Assembly: GCA_035542775.1 (NCBI GenBank)
Contig: DATKKX010000020.1
Location: 1 to 13,080, forward strand
Length of the DNA: 13,080 bases
Source of the DNA: DATKKX01 sp035542775
GTDB lineage: Bacteria > Planctomycetota > Phycisphaerae > UBA1845 > UTPLA1
Direction: 5' to 3'
The notes below the pieces were generated by a model. The model had not been told where the DNA came from. It did no database searches and was given only the letters and a program-made list of their open reading frames with translations. The translations under genes were made by a program, and so were the position numbers. Shown here in pieces: positions 6,388 to 12,831 of the stretch (position 1 is its first letter; each line of letters begins with the position of its first letter).

Positions 6388-7655
6388 CGCGCACCTCCAG
6401 TCTTCATGTCGGCCAGCGTGGCCACCAGTTCCTCAATCCGTGCCAGCCGGGTACGCAACTCTGAGATTTCCTCATCTTGCGCGGCCAGCTTGTGGAACTG
6501 GGCCGCGATCTCCGCGTCCTTCTCACACTGGAGCGTGCCGATCTGCTCATGCTGGGCCTTGACCACGTCGAGCAGATACAGGGCCAGCTTATCGTACTTG
6601 ACTGCATCCGGCTGGCCCTTGGCGTCGTAGACCACCAACTCCGGCAGCGTCTCGGCCACGTCCTCGGCGATCAGCCCGATCTCGTCGTTGCCGGTCGTCT
6701 GCCAACGGAACGCCACCGGCTGCAAATCGAGGACCGCGTCCGTCTGCGGCGAAAGGTCGCGGATGTCCGTCTTGTACCTGCGGCTGGAGCTTTGCTTCCA
6801 AAGCTTGCCGTTGGCGTCAGCGACCACCGTGGTGCCGCTGCCGGCGGGGATGCCCCGCAGCCGGGCGGTGCCGTCGGTGTCCAGCCTCTCCGACGGATCG
6901 GTCAGGCCGATGCCGACGTTGCCGTTGGACGTTATGCGCATCCGGTCGGTGTTGTTCGTGCCGAATATCAGGCTTGCATTTTCCCGGTTCCACAGGCACG
7001 CGTCTGAGGAACCAGTACTGAAGTAAGAAAACAGGGCCCCATCGCCGTAGTCGGTGCCCGTTGCGCTGCTTGTGATCTTGATGAGCGCGCCGTCTGAGTG
7101 CACGTGTAACTTTGCATACTCGCCTGGGTCGGTCGTTCCGATGCCGATGCTGCTGCCGTTCTGATAGACGACCGAGTTACCAAGCGTGCTCGCGCCGGTG
7201 AACTTGGGGATGTAGTTGGTGGTGCCGCTGCCGGTCATTCCACTGGGCACGCTGCCGGCGCTGACTGCATAAAGGGCATTCGGGGCCGGTGTGAGCTCCT
7301 GCCGCGGCGTCAGCGTCGTGTAACCGCCTGCGCCCGCCGGCGAGCGGACGGCGATCTCCAGCCAGCGGGCGTTGCCGGCAAACGTGCCCGCGCCGAAGTC
7401 CAACGTCACTGTAAACAAGCCGTTGACCACACTCTTACCGCTCACCGGGATCATCGCCCCGATCTGGTTGCCACCAGCCAGGGCATCCCACAGCACGAAC
7501 TGAAAGTCCGCCGTGGCGGTCGCCGGCAGGCCGCCCTGCTTGAGCTGCCCCTGGTAAGCGAATGTCGTGCCGATAGGGCCTTGCGCGGCAGCCGGCGCCG
7601 TCACTATCAGGCCCAGTGTGACCACAGCCGTCATACAAACCGTTTTGAGCATCAT
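6384..7655 (-). CDS. Secreted fibre-like protein with C-terminal peptidase S74 (intramolecular chaperone) domain, copy 1
   Basis: I choose ATG 7655 (423 residues) because AAGGGG lies seven bases upstream and the signal peptide begins there (MMLKTVCM, hydrophobic core, TAPAAAQ). A 22-codon upstream extension lacks these signs. Domains: conserved N-terminal module about 26-126 (FAYQGQLKQGGLP, FTVTLDFGAG, RWLEIAVR, TPRQELT); a short fibre region with SGSGTTNYIPKFTG and SIGIGTTDP and NVGIGLTDP repeats; and the S74 domain about 284-370. S74 domains, known from phage tail spikes and MyRF, help trimers fold and then cut themselves off with a Ser-Lys dyad. Here S290 and K295 sit in S-S-R-R-Y-K, with Ser for the usual Asp. 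GLIAEDV and DAVKYD.LALYLLDVVK complete the domain. A coiled coil follows (about 368-415). It is a cellular, secreted use of the domain; trimer formation and cleavage are inference. Confidence 0.88.
   Translation of the reverse strand: MMLKTVCMTAVVTLGLIVTAPAAAQGPIGTTFAYQGQLKQGGLPATATADFQFVLWDALAGGNQIGAMIPVSGKSVVNGLFTVTLDFGAGTFAGNARWLEIAVRSPAGAGGYTTLTPRQELTPAPNALYAVSAGSVPSGMTGSGTTNYIPKFTGASTLGNSVVYQNGSSIGIGTTDPGEYAKLHVHSDGALIKITSSATGTDYGDGALFSYFSTGSSDACLWNRENASLIFGTNNTDRMRITSNGNVGIGLTDPSERLDTDGTARLRGIPAGSGTTVVADANGKLWKQSSSRRYKTDIRDLSPQTDAVLDLQPVAFRWQTTGNDEIGLIAEDVAETLPELVVYDAKGQPDAVKYDKLALYLLDVVKAQHEQIGTLQCEKDAEIAAQFHKLAAQDEEISELRTRLARIEELVATLADMKTGGAR
6393..6398 (-). promoter_or_regulatory. 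Ribosome binding site of dockerin-like copy 1, inside the S74 gene
   Basis: GGAGGT on the - strand lies five bases before the ATG at 6387 and is also the Gly-Gly codons (GGA GGT) in the last residues of the S74 protein (KTGGAR, stop). It fixes the start of the dockerin-like gene and supports coupled translation. Confidence 0.7.
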
Positions 7656-7660
7656 GATTT

Positions 7661-7668
7661 GTCCCCTT
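7661..7668 (-). promoter_or_regulatory. Ribosome binding site deciding the S74 copy 1 start
   Basis: AAGGGGAC on the - strand places its AAGGGG core seven bases before ATG 7655, directly before the signal peptide. This favours the shorter protein over the upstream ATG at 7721. A second ATG follows immediately (7652). Confidence 0.6.
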
Positions 7669-7811
7669 ATTGACGTGTCGATCAGATGTGTTTGCTTGCC
7701 GCAGGCCCACGTCTCAGGCACGCGGCAACGTGTTCTTCAGGGCCGCCACAGAATGCCGACCAGATTAGACTCCGACCGGCGCGCTCATCGCCCCAACCCT
7801 GAACCCTCAGC

Positions 7812-7833
7812 CCCACGGACAGCGATCCGTGGG
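7812..7833 (-). terminator. 8 bp hairpin just after dockerin-like copy 2
   Basis: CCCACGGA (7812-7819), a six-base loop and TCCGTGGG (7826-7833) form a perfect 8 bp stem, starting eight bases after the stop codon of the dockerin-like gene at 7842. Position and strength suit the end of the first cassette transcript, or an mRNA 3' stabiliser. No T-run follows on the - strand, so read-through into the second cassette is possible. Confidence 0.38.
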
Positions 7834-7841
7834 CCAGTCAT

Positions 7842-8273
7842 CTACGGACACTCCTCGCCAGCCAGCAGGTCGCTCACGAACGTGGCGATGTCCTGCACAT
7901 CCAGACGGCCGTCGGTGTACAAGTCCGCGCAGGCGCAGTTGGCGCCGCCGGCAATCATGCAATCGATGAACACCTGAACGTCTTGGCCGTTGAGCAGTCC
8001 GTCGTTGTTCAAGTCGGACATGCACCAGCAGGGCGGCACGGCCCAGAAGCCGCCGATCAACTCAAAGCTACCGCCGGTCATCGCCGTGGTGTTCGCATCC
8101 GGCTGTCCGATCGTGCCGTATAGTTCGAAGCTGCCGGCACTACCAACCGCGGATCCGCCACCGTCGACGGTCCACCAGTCAACGTCAAAGTCCTGTCCGA
8201 GCCCCGCTGCGGCTCCACCTGCGAGCGCAACCGACAAGCCCAGAGCCAAAAGTCCCTTCCGATTACCGGTCAT
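7842..8273 (-). CDS. Secreted dockerin-like protein, copy 2
   Basis: A 143-residue exported protein with a signal peptide at about 1-26 (MTGNRKG, then a hydrophobic run rich in Ala, Gly and Leu). It has the same plan as copy 1: a two-half module (AGSFELYGTIGQPDA, then MTGGSFELIGGFW) and a dockerin-like end with loops D87-L-N-N-D-G-L-L-N-G-Q-D98 and D117-L-Y-T-D-G-R-L-D-V-Q-D128. Tyr119 stands where a calcium ligand (Asp or Asn) is usual, so loop 2 may bind calcium weakly; copy 1 has Asp there. The six cysteines (C82, C84, C105, C113, C115, C142) are in the same places as in copy 1. The start overlaps the upstream S74 stop as ATGA, behind a very strong AAGGAGGTG site. The partner is unknown; the neighbouring S74 fibre is the natural candidate. 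Confidence 0.85.
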   Translation of the reverse strand: MTGNRKGLLALGLSVALAGGAAAGLGQDFDVDWWTVDGGGSAVGSAGSFELYGTIGQPDANTTAMTGGSFELIGGFWAVPPCWCMSDLNNDGLLNGQDVQVFIDCMIAGGANCACADLYTDGRLDVQDIATFVSDLLAGEECP

Positions 8274-10021
8274 CGGACACCTCCTTGGGGCTGATTGCTC
8301 TGGTGATCAAGGGCACGTTCGATTTTGTCCAGCCGTGCGCGCAACTTCGCCAGATCCGCGTGCTGGGCCGCGATCTGCTCGCGCTGCGACTTCACAATAT
8401 CCAGAAGATACAACGCCACGCGATCGTACTTTACGGCATCCGGTCTGCCCTCGGCGTCGTAGAGCACCAGGTCCTTGAGCTTGGCGTTCACATCCTCGGC
8501 AATCAGTCCGATGTCCGGCTCGCCCGTCTCCCGGTACCGGAACGATACCGGTTGGAGATCCAGAACGTTGCCAGACTTGGTGTTCAAGTCGTGGATGTCG
8601 GTCTTGTATCGTCGGCTGGAGCTTTGTTTCCAGAGCTTGCCGTTGGCATCCGCGACCACCGCCGTTCCGGTCGATGAACCGATGCCACGGAGCCGGGCGG
8701 TGCCGATCACATCCAGCTTCTCCGTCGGATTGACCAGGCCGATTCCCACGGAGCCGGTTTCCTCAAGGCATAGAACTGTTCCAACACCACCTGTGCCATC
8801 CCGGCTGATTGTCAGCCGGTCCTCAGAGCCGTCATTGATGATGTTCCACTGGCGCGAGGCACTGACCATGTGTATCTTGCAGTCCGCGTCGCTGCCGGCG
8901 GCGTTCATGTAGATCTCCGGGTTCCACTCCGCCTCGAGACACAGTATCGCGTCGTTCGACAGGGTCCCGGCGATCGAGAATCGATACGTCGGGGAGGCCC
9001 AGTTCACGCCGATCTTGCCATCCGCCGTTTCGGTGATGATCGAGTCGGTGAGTGTTTTGGTTCCGGAGAACTTCGCGAGTTTGCCGACCGTCCCGCTGCC
9101 GCTGATATCTCCGGCGGGAAGCTGCCACGTCCCGACGCCGCCGGCATCTGAGGTGAGCACGCGGCCGTTGGCAGCGCCCGCCGTCAACTGGAAGCCGGTC
9201 ATTTTCACCGTGCCGGCGACTTCGAGCTTGGTCGTGGGAATGATCCCAATGCCGACATCACCGCTGAAGTAACCCCTCCCCTGAAAGAAGCCTGCCCAAC
9301 TGGTGGAGGGATCCGCGTTACCGTACACGGCGCAACCTGACGCACCCGATGCCATATAGCCGGCCACGCCATAAATGCCGCCCTCACGAGCGTAGCCCTT
9401 GACGCCCCATCCCACGGAAGTCTCGCCGTACACGCCACAAAAGGCGGCCCCATGCACACCGACGGCGTGATCGACGTCCGACAAGCCGAGCACGGCAGCG
9501 GGCGTACTATCCACATAGGCGGGCGCGGCCCGCAGGGTGCCGGATACGACGGCGCCGGCAGGCGTTGAAGAGCTGTTGGTCACGGCGAAGACATCCCCAG
9601 GAGGTGATGCAGCTCCGGCGTAGGGCAACTGGAGCCCGAGGGCATAAGGAACCCCGCTCAGCTTCTGCCGCGGACTCAGCGTTGTATAGCTGCCGCCACC
9701 TGCGGGGGCGCGGACCGCGATCTCCAGCCAGCGACCGTCGCTGGGGAAGGCGTCCGCACCGAAGTCCAGCGTCACCGTGAACAGACCGTTGGTGATGGCG
9801 ACGTTGTTGACGTTCTGCGTTGTGCCGACCTGTGTGCCGGCGGCCAGGGCGTTCCATAACGAGAACTGGAAATCGGCCGTGTTGGTGACCGGCAACCCGC
9901 CCTGCTTGAGCTGCCCCTGGTAGGTGAATGCCGTGCCGACAGGGCTCTGGGCGGCGCTCGGGCTTGCCGCCGTGATTATCAGCATAAGGCTGGCGATCAT
10001 GCAGGTCGTCTTGGTGTTCAT
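8270..10021 (-). CDS. Secreted fibre-like protein with C-terminal peptidase S74 domain, copy 2 (longer)
   Basis: From ATG 10021 (583 residues) there is a signal peptide (MNTKTTCM, hydrophobic core, SPSAAQ) and GAGGAG seven bases upstream; an upstream in-frame ATG at 10099 lacks both. The N-terminal module (about 27-128: FTYQGQLKQGGLP, FTVTLDFGAD, RWLEIAVR, SPRQKLS) is nearly the same as in copy 1. The middle is longer: Gly-rich GVYG/GVKGY/GIYGVAGY/AVYGNAD repeats (about 185-240), GDVGIG, SGSGTVGKLAKFSG, and a unique stretch about 335-420 (WASPTYRFSIAG, LEAEWNPEIYMNA). The S74 domain (about 462-548) keeps the probable dyad S468 and K473 in S-S-R-R-Y-K, then GLIAEDV and DAVKYDRVALYLLDIVK, then a coiled coil (about 545-572). 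By family knowledge it should trimerise and may cut itself before S468. It starts 182 bases after the kinase stop on the same strand. Confidence 0.88.
   Translation of the reverse strand: MNTKTTCMIASLMLIITAASPSAAQSPVGTAFTYQGQLKQGGLPVTNTADFQFSLWNALAAGTQVGTTQNVNNVAITNGLFTVTLDFGADAFPSDGRWLEIAVRAPAGGGSYTTLSPRQKLSGVPYALGLQLPYAGAASPPGDVFAVTNSSSTPAGAVVSGTLRAAPAYVDSTPAAVLGLSDVDHAVGVHGAAFCGVYGETSVGWGVKGYAREGGIYGVAGYMASGASGCAVYGNADPSTSWAGFFQGRGYFSGDVGIGIIPTTKLEVAGTVKMTGFQLTAGAANGRVLTSDAGGVGTWQLPAGDISGSGTVGKLAKFSGTKTLTDSIITETADGKIGVNWASPTYRFSIAGTLSNDAILCLEAEWNPEIYMNAAGSDADCKIHMVSASRQWNIINDGSEDRLTISRDGTGGVGTVLCLEETGSVGIGLVNPTEKLDVIGTARLRGIGSSTGTAVVADANGKLWKQSSSRRYKTDIHDLNTKSGNVLDLQPVSFRYRETGEPDIGLIAEDVNAKLKDLVLYDAEGRPDAVKYDRVALYLLDIVKSQREQIAAQHADLAKLRARLDKIERALDHQSNQPQGGVR
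8278..8286 (-). promoter_or_regulatory. Strong ribosome binding site of dockerin-like copy 2, inside the S74 gene
   Basis: AAGGAGGTG on the - strand is a near-complete Shine-Dalgarno sequence; its AGGAGG core ends six bases before ATG 8273. The same bases encode Gln-Gly-Gly-Val near the end of the S74 protein (QGGVR, stop). This matches copy 1 in position and supports coupled translation. Confidence 0.75.
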
Positions 10022-10028
10022 GGTATTG

Positions 10029-10034
10029 CTCCTC
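10029..10034 (-). promoter_or_regulatory. Ribosome binding site deciding the S74 copy 2 start
   Basis: GAGGAG on the - strand lies seven bases before ATG 10021, directly ahead of the signal peptide. This supports the 583-residue protein over a 26-codon longer reading. Confidence 0.65.
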
Positions 10035-10202
10035 GATTGACAGAAGACCTCGGCGCGCTGAATCGAGCACTCGTCCGTTTCGCAATGGGGTGAGGGCACG
10101 TCAGCTCGGGGCTGTGGGGCCGGCGTTTAGCCGGGCGCGTAGGTTCACCAGGGTGTTAATCGAGAACGTCGCTCTTAGACGACGCGCCTGGATGCGATAT
10201 TT

Positions 10203-12626
10203 TCACGGTTGGGAAGAAGTGGGACTGCCTCCCACGGATTCAAGACGCCATTGGGCCAGTTCATATTCGTTCATGGGGGTTTGCACGCCTGCGTCCGGAT
10301 CGTATAGCAATGCGGTTCGCAGGCACGACTCGAAGAATTGGCGGGCAGCCGGCTCATGACCGGCCATACGCGAGGTCTCGCCGGCGTAGTAGGTCGCTTC
10401 GCAGACCTGCTCCAGGCTTCCTTTGGTCAGGGCCTGCGCGACCAGGTCGTCGGGCGGGATAGAGCCGGCCAGGCAGTCGAAGATCTGCCGCAGCCAGGGG
10501 TCCCGCGTATCGCGAAGGGCTGCGGCCAGCAGGTCATCCGCTTCTTGGCGCCTGCCAAGGTCGCGCAGGATCACGTAGGCCCTCGCATCCCCGTAGGAAG
10601 GCCGCCCCAGGACGGTGCGTACGTGCCGGTAATCAGCCAGGGCTTCCTCAGCCCGTCCGAGAATCCAGAGCGGCGTCGCTCGCTGGTAATGAACCCAGAC
10701 GCTCTCGCCGCTGGGAGCAGAGTCCAGAGCAAAGCAACGCGTGTAGTCGGCAATCGCCTCTTCGTACTTCCTGAGTCGCCGATAGACGTGGGCCCGATAT
10801 ACATAGGCGCCGACCCGGGTGTACTCCGCCAGCGCTTCCTCTAATCGCCCTTGTTTGGCCAGGAGATGCCCACGGAGCATGATCCAGTCCAGGGGCTGGT
10901 CGGCAAACCGGATCATCTGGTCGACGCCATCCATCGCTCCAGCCAGGTCCCCCGACTGCAGTCGCAGATAAGTGAGCCGTTCCCAGGCCAGTTTGTGGAG
11001 GGGTTCAAGTCGCACTGCCTCCTCAACACATCGCAACGCGTTGGGTATGTCGAGGGTGGCGAACGATCGCAGGTACAGGGCTTCCGCGCTGTTCGGCAGG
11101 CTGGCTTCAGCCGGGAGGTTGAGGCCGTCGGCAAGGGTGGGTTTGCCCTTCGCTCTGTACATCTCCGCCAGGAGCAGTTTGTCCAATTCTTGGCCGGGGT
11201 TGGTGCTGCGCCGCCGCTCCAGGAAAACTACCGCCGGGTTCCCGGTGTCGTACAGCCGGTATAAAGTCTGCGCATAGACCAGCGAGGCCTCCTGGAGTTC
11301 CGGGTGCTTGTCCAGGATTGCCTGAGCGGGCCCGATGGCTTCCGCTGCTTTCCCTGCTTCGACCTGCTGCTGACAGGCCAGTAAGACGAGCCGGGCTTGT
11401 TGGGTGTCGCGGCGGGCCTGCCAGGCGCGTAGTCCCCCAAGGGCCAGCAGCATCACGATCGCTGCCACCGTAGCCCATGCCGCGAGCGGGTGCCTGCCCA
11501 GACGTTTTCTGAAGACGTAGATCCGACTGGGCCTGCGGGCTCCGATCGGTTCCCCGTTCAGATACCGCCTCAAGTCGTCGGCCAGTTCCCGGGCGGACTG
11601 ATATCGCAGTGCCTGGTCTTTCTCCAGGGCTTTGAGGAGGATGATCTCCAGATCGGGTTCAATGCCGGCTGATCGCTTGCTGGCCGGCGTGGGCGGTGAT
11701 TCGATGATCCTCCTGATGATGTCGGAAGGACGGCCTGCAGTGTCCAGGGGCAGCGAACCCGTCAGGACCTCATACAAGATGAGGCCGAGAGCATAGATGT
11801 CGGTTCGGGCGTCCACCCTGGACAACTCTCCGGCTGCCTGCTCAGGGGCCATATAAAACAGCGTGCCCAGAACCTGCCCCGGCGAGGAAAGGCAGCGGGA
11901 GTTCCCATCGAGCTCGGCTTCGTCCAATCCCTTTGCCAGCCCGAAGTCCAGGATGTGCGGCAGGACCTCGGCGTCGACCAGGATGTTGGCCGGCTTGAGG
12001 TCCCGGTGAATGACGCCGTGCTCATGAGCGTATTGCACGGCCTCACAGAGCCGGATGAAGAAGGGGAGAATGGTGCGGCAATCCCGCTCCGGGGACCATG
12101 CGTATTGGTCCAGCCGAGTGCCTTGCACATAATCCATCGAATAGTAGGGGCGTCCGGCGGCCTCAGAGCTTTCGAGCACGCGGACAATGCCGGCATGTTG
12201 AAGCCGCGCCGCCAACTCGACTTCGCGGTCAAATCGACGCCGCGCCGCCGGTGAGGAAAAGGGGCTGGGAAGCATGAGCTTCAGGGCCACCACGCGCTTG
12301 GTGGAGAGCTGAATGGCCTTATAGACGATTCCCATGCCCCCGCGGCCGATCTCTTCCACGAGGCGGTAGCCTTTGACTTCGAGCAGGTTCTTCGGCGAGT
12401 CCTCAGCCGCGTCGGGCTCGCCGGACAGATTCGACAGACAGACCTGGTCGATCATCGGCAAACCCGCAAGGTGAAGCCGAATCTGCTCGGCTGCCTCGGG
12501 GTGCTCTGCGGCGAAGCTTTCGGGCGTGACGTCTTCGCCGGCCTGGCGGCGGTTGAAGAACAGGTTCACCAGTTCGGTGATACGTGGGTCGGGTTCTCTG
12601 TCTTCTGGCGTGAAGGGCGGCCCCAT
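10203..12626 (-). CDS. Membrane Ser/Thr protein kinase with TPR region
   Basis: An 807-residue Hanks-type (PknB-like) kinase. An N-terminal extension (1-85, with LVNLFFNRRQAGEDVTPESF) is of the type common before planctomycete kinase domains. The kinase domain is about 87-355: glycine loop GRGGMG (94-99), K116 in VALK, probable helix-C E135, catalytic loop HRDLKPAN with D209 and N214, D227-F-G, and the APE motif at 260-262. All catalytic residues are present, so it should be active. The Arg-Asp (R208-D209) type suggests control by activation-loop phosphorylation. A transmembrane helix follows at about 381-399, then a TPR-like helical region (about 405-795; clear units near 585-630 and 645-670), probably outside the cytoplasm, for protein contacts. 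The stop lies 182 bases before S74 copy 2 on the same strand; an ECF sigma gene is divergent upstream. Substrates are unknown. Confidence 0.93.
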   Translation of the reverse strand: MGPPFTPEDREPDPRITELVNLFFNRRQAGEDVTPESFAAEHPEAAEQIRLHLAGLPMIDQVCLSNLSGEPDAAEDSPKNLLEVKGYRLVEEIGRGGMGIVYKAIQLSTKRVVALKLMLPSPFSSPAARRRFDREVELAARLQHAGIVRVLESSEAAGRPYYSMDYVQGTRLDQYAWSPERDCRTILPFFIRLCEAVQYAHEHGVIHRDLKPANILVDAEVLPHILDFGLAKGLDEAELDGNSRCLSSPGQVLGTLFYMAPEQAAGELSRVDARTDIYALGLILYEVLTGSLPLDTAGRPSDIIRRIIESPPTPASKRSAGIEPDLEIILLKALEKDQALRYQSARELADDLRRYLNGEPIGARRPSRIYVFRKRLGRHPLAAWATVAAIVMLLALGGLRAWQARRDTQQARLVLLACQQQVEAGKAAEAIGPAQAILDKHPELQEASLVYAQTLYRLYDTGNPAVVFLERRRSTNPGQELDKLLLAEMYRAKGKPTLADGLNLPAEASLPNSAEALYLRSFATLDIPNALRCVEEAVRLEPLHKLAWERLTYLRLQSGDLAGAMDGVDQMIRFADQPLDWIMLRGHLLAKQGRLEEALAEYTRVGAYVYRAHVYRRLRKYEEAIADYTRCFALDSAPSGESVWVHYQRATPLWILGRAEEALADYRHVRTVLGRPSYGDARAYVILRDLGRRQEADDLLAAALRDTRDPWLRQIFDCLAGSIPPDDLVAQALTKGSLEQVCEATYYAGETSRMAGHEPAARQFFESCLRTALLYDPDAGVQTPMNEYELAQWRLESVGGSPTSSQP

Positions 12627-12667
12627 ACTCGCGTCCCGATCTGGGCTCGTGGAGTTGCCACGTGCTC

Positions 12668-12696
12668 ATTGTAGACCAATCTCCTCAGTTTCGCAA
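12668..12696 (-). promoter_or_regulatory. Probable housekeeping-type promoter of the kinase gene
   Basis: On the - strand TTGCGA (12691-12696) and TACAAT (12668-12673) are separated by exactly 17 bases, matching the sigma-70 consensus at 4 of 6 and 5 of 6 positions. Transcription would begin near 12661, about 35 bases before ATG 12626. Confidence 0.5.
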
Positions 12697-12729
12697 AACG
12701 GCCGCCTCTCTTGGGCTGAGGGTCGAGTT

Positions 12730-12735
12730 TATAAT
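12730..12735 (+). promoter_or_regulatory. Possible -10 element for the ECF sigma gene
   Basis: A perfect TATAAT lies on the + strand about 97 bases before the ATG of the sigma factor gene. The only TTG-containing -35 candidate (TTGGGC at 12711-12716) is 13 bases away, too close, so a full promoter is not shown. The A+T-rich patch stands out in a GC-rich background. Confidence 0.3.
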
Positions 12736-12831
12736 TGGCAAGGGAGCTGGTAATCGGGCATACGACTTATCGACCCATGACCTGCCCGATGCGAACGGCG
12801 AGCGGGCCTAGTGGAGGGCGGTGAGAGGGCC

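Larger units (their letters stand above)
5959..7655 (-). repeat. S74-dockerin cassette, copy 1 of a tandem duplication
   Basis: This two-gene block parallels 7842-10021 in gene order, ATGA junction, signal peptides and domain order. DNA similarity is visible at the ends of the S74 genes: on the + strand GAGCTTTGCTTCCAAAGCTT near 6787 corresponds to GAGCTTTGTTTCCAGAGCTT near 8620, and CTTGAGCTGCCCCTGGTA occurs in both N-terminal regions. The middle of the S74 gene is not alignable by eye. Confidence 0.75.
7842..10021 (-). repeat. S74-dockerin cassette, copy 2 of a tandem duplication
   Basis: The upstream copy in transcription order, 186 bases from copy 1. It is longer because its S74 gene has about 160 more residues in the central fibre region. 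The many silent and replacement differences from copy 1 point to an old duplication rather than a recent one or an assembly artefact. Confidence 0.75.

Noticed and set aside
5665..6630. A 321-codon + strand open frame overlapping dockerin-like copy 1 and the end of S74 copy 1
   Set aside because: It runs antisense through two well-supported genes with clear domains, and its own translation shows no recognisable domain, signal or ribosome site. High GC makes such shadow frames common.
7656..7721. Upstream in-frame extension of S74 copy 1 (and 10022-10099 for copy 2)
   Set aside because: The added residues precede the signal peptide, have no ribosome site of their own and are unlike each other in the two paralogues. 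The internal starts have good Shine-Dalgarno sequences.
5959..8273. A cellulosome locus, suggested by dockerin-like domains
   Set aside because: No cohesin, scaffoldin or glycoside hydrolase is in the window. Dockerin-like ends are widespread in planctomycete exported proteins without cellulosomes.
5959..10021. A prophage or phage tail region, suggested by S74 tail-fibre-like domains
   Set aside because: Both S74 proteins have signal peptides, the partners are exported dockerin-like proteins, and no capsid, tail, integrase or lysis gene is present.
10077..10085. GTTTCGCAA (TTGCGAAAC on the - strand) shared upstream of S74 copy 2 and the kinase (12688-12696), about 60 bases before each start codon
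   Set aside because: A shared 9-mer between two gaps of about 200 bases is expected by chance roughly one time in seven, and at the S74 gene no -10 follows at the right distance (TTCAGC). Not enough to claim a common promoter element.
10167..10184. CGTCG / CGACG hairpin after the kinase gene
   Set aside because: Only a 5 bp stem with an 8-base loop and no T-run; such stems are frequent in GC-rich DNA.
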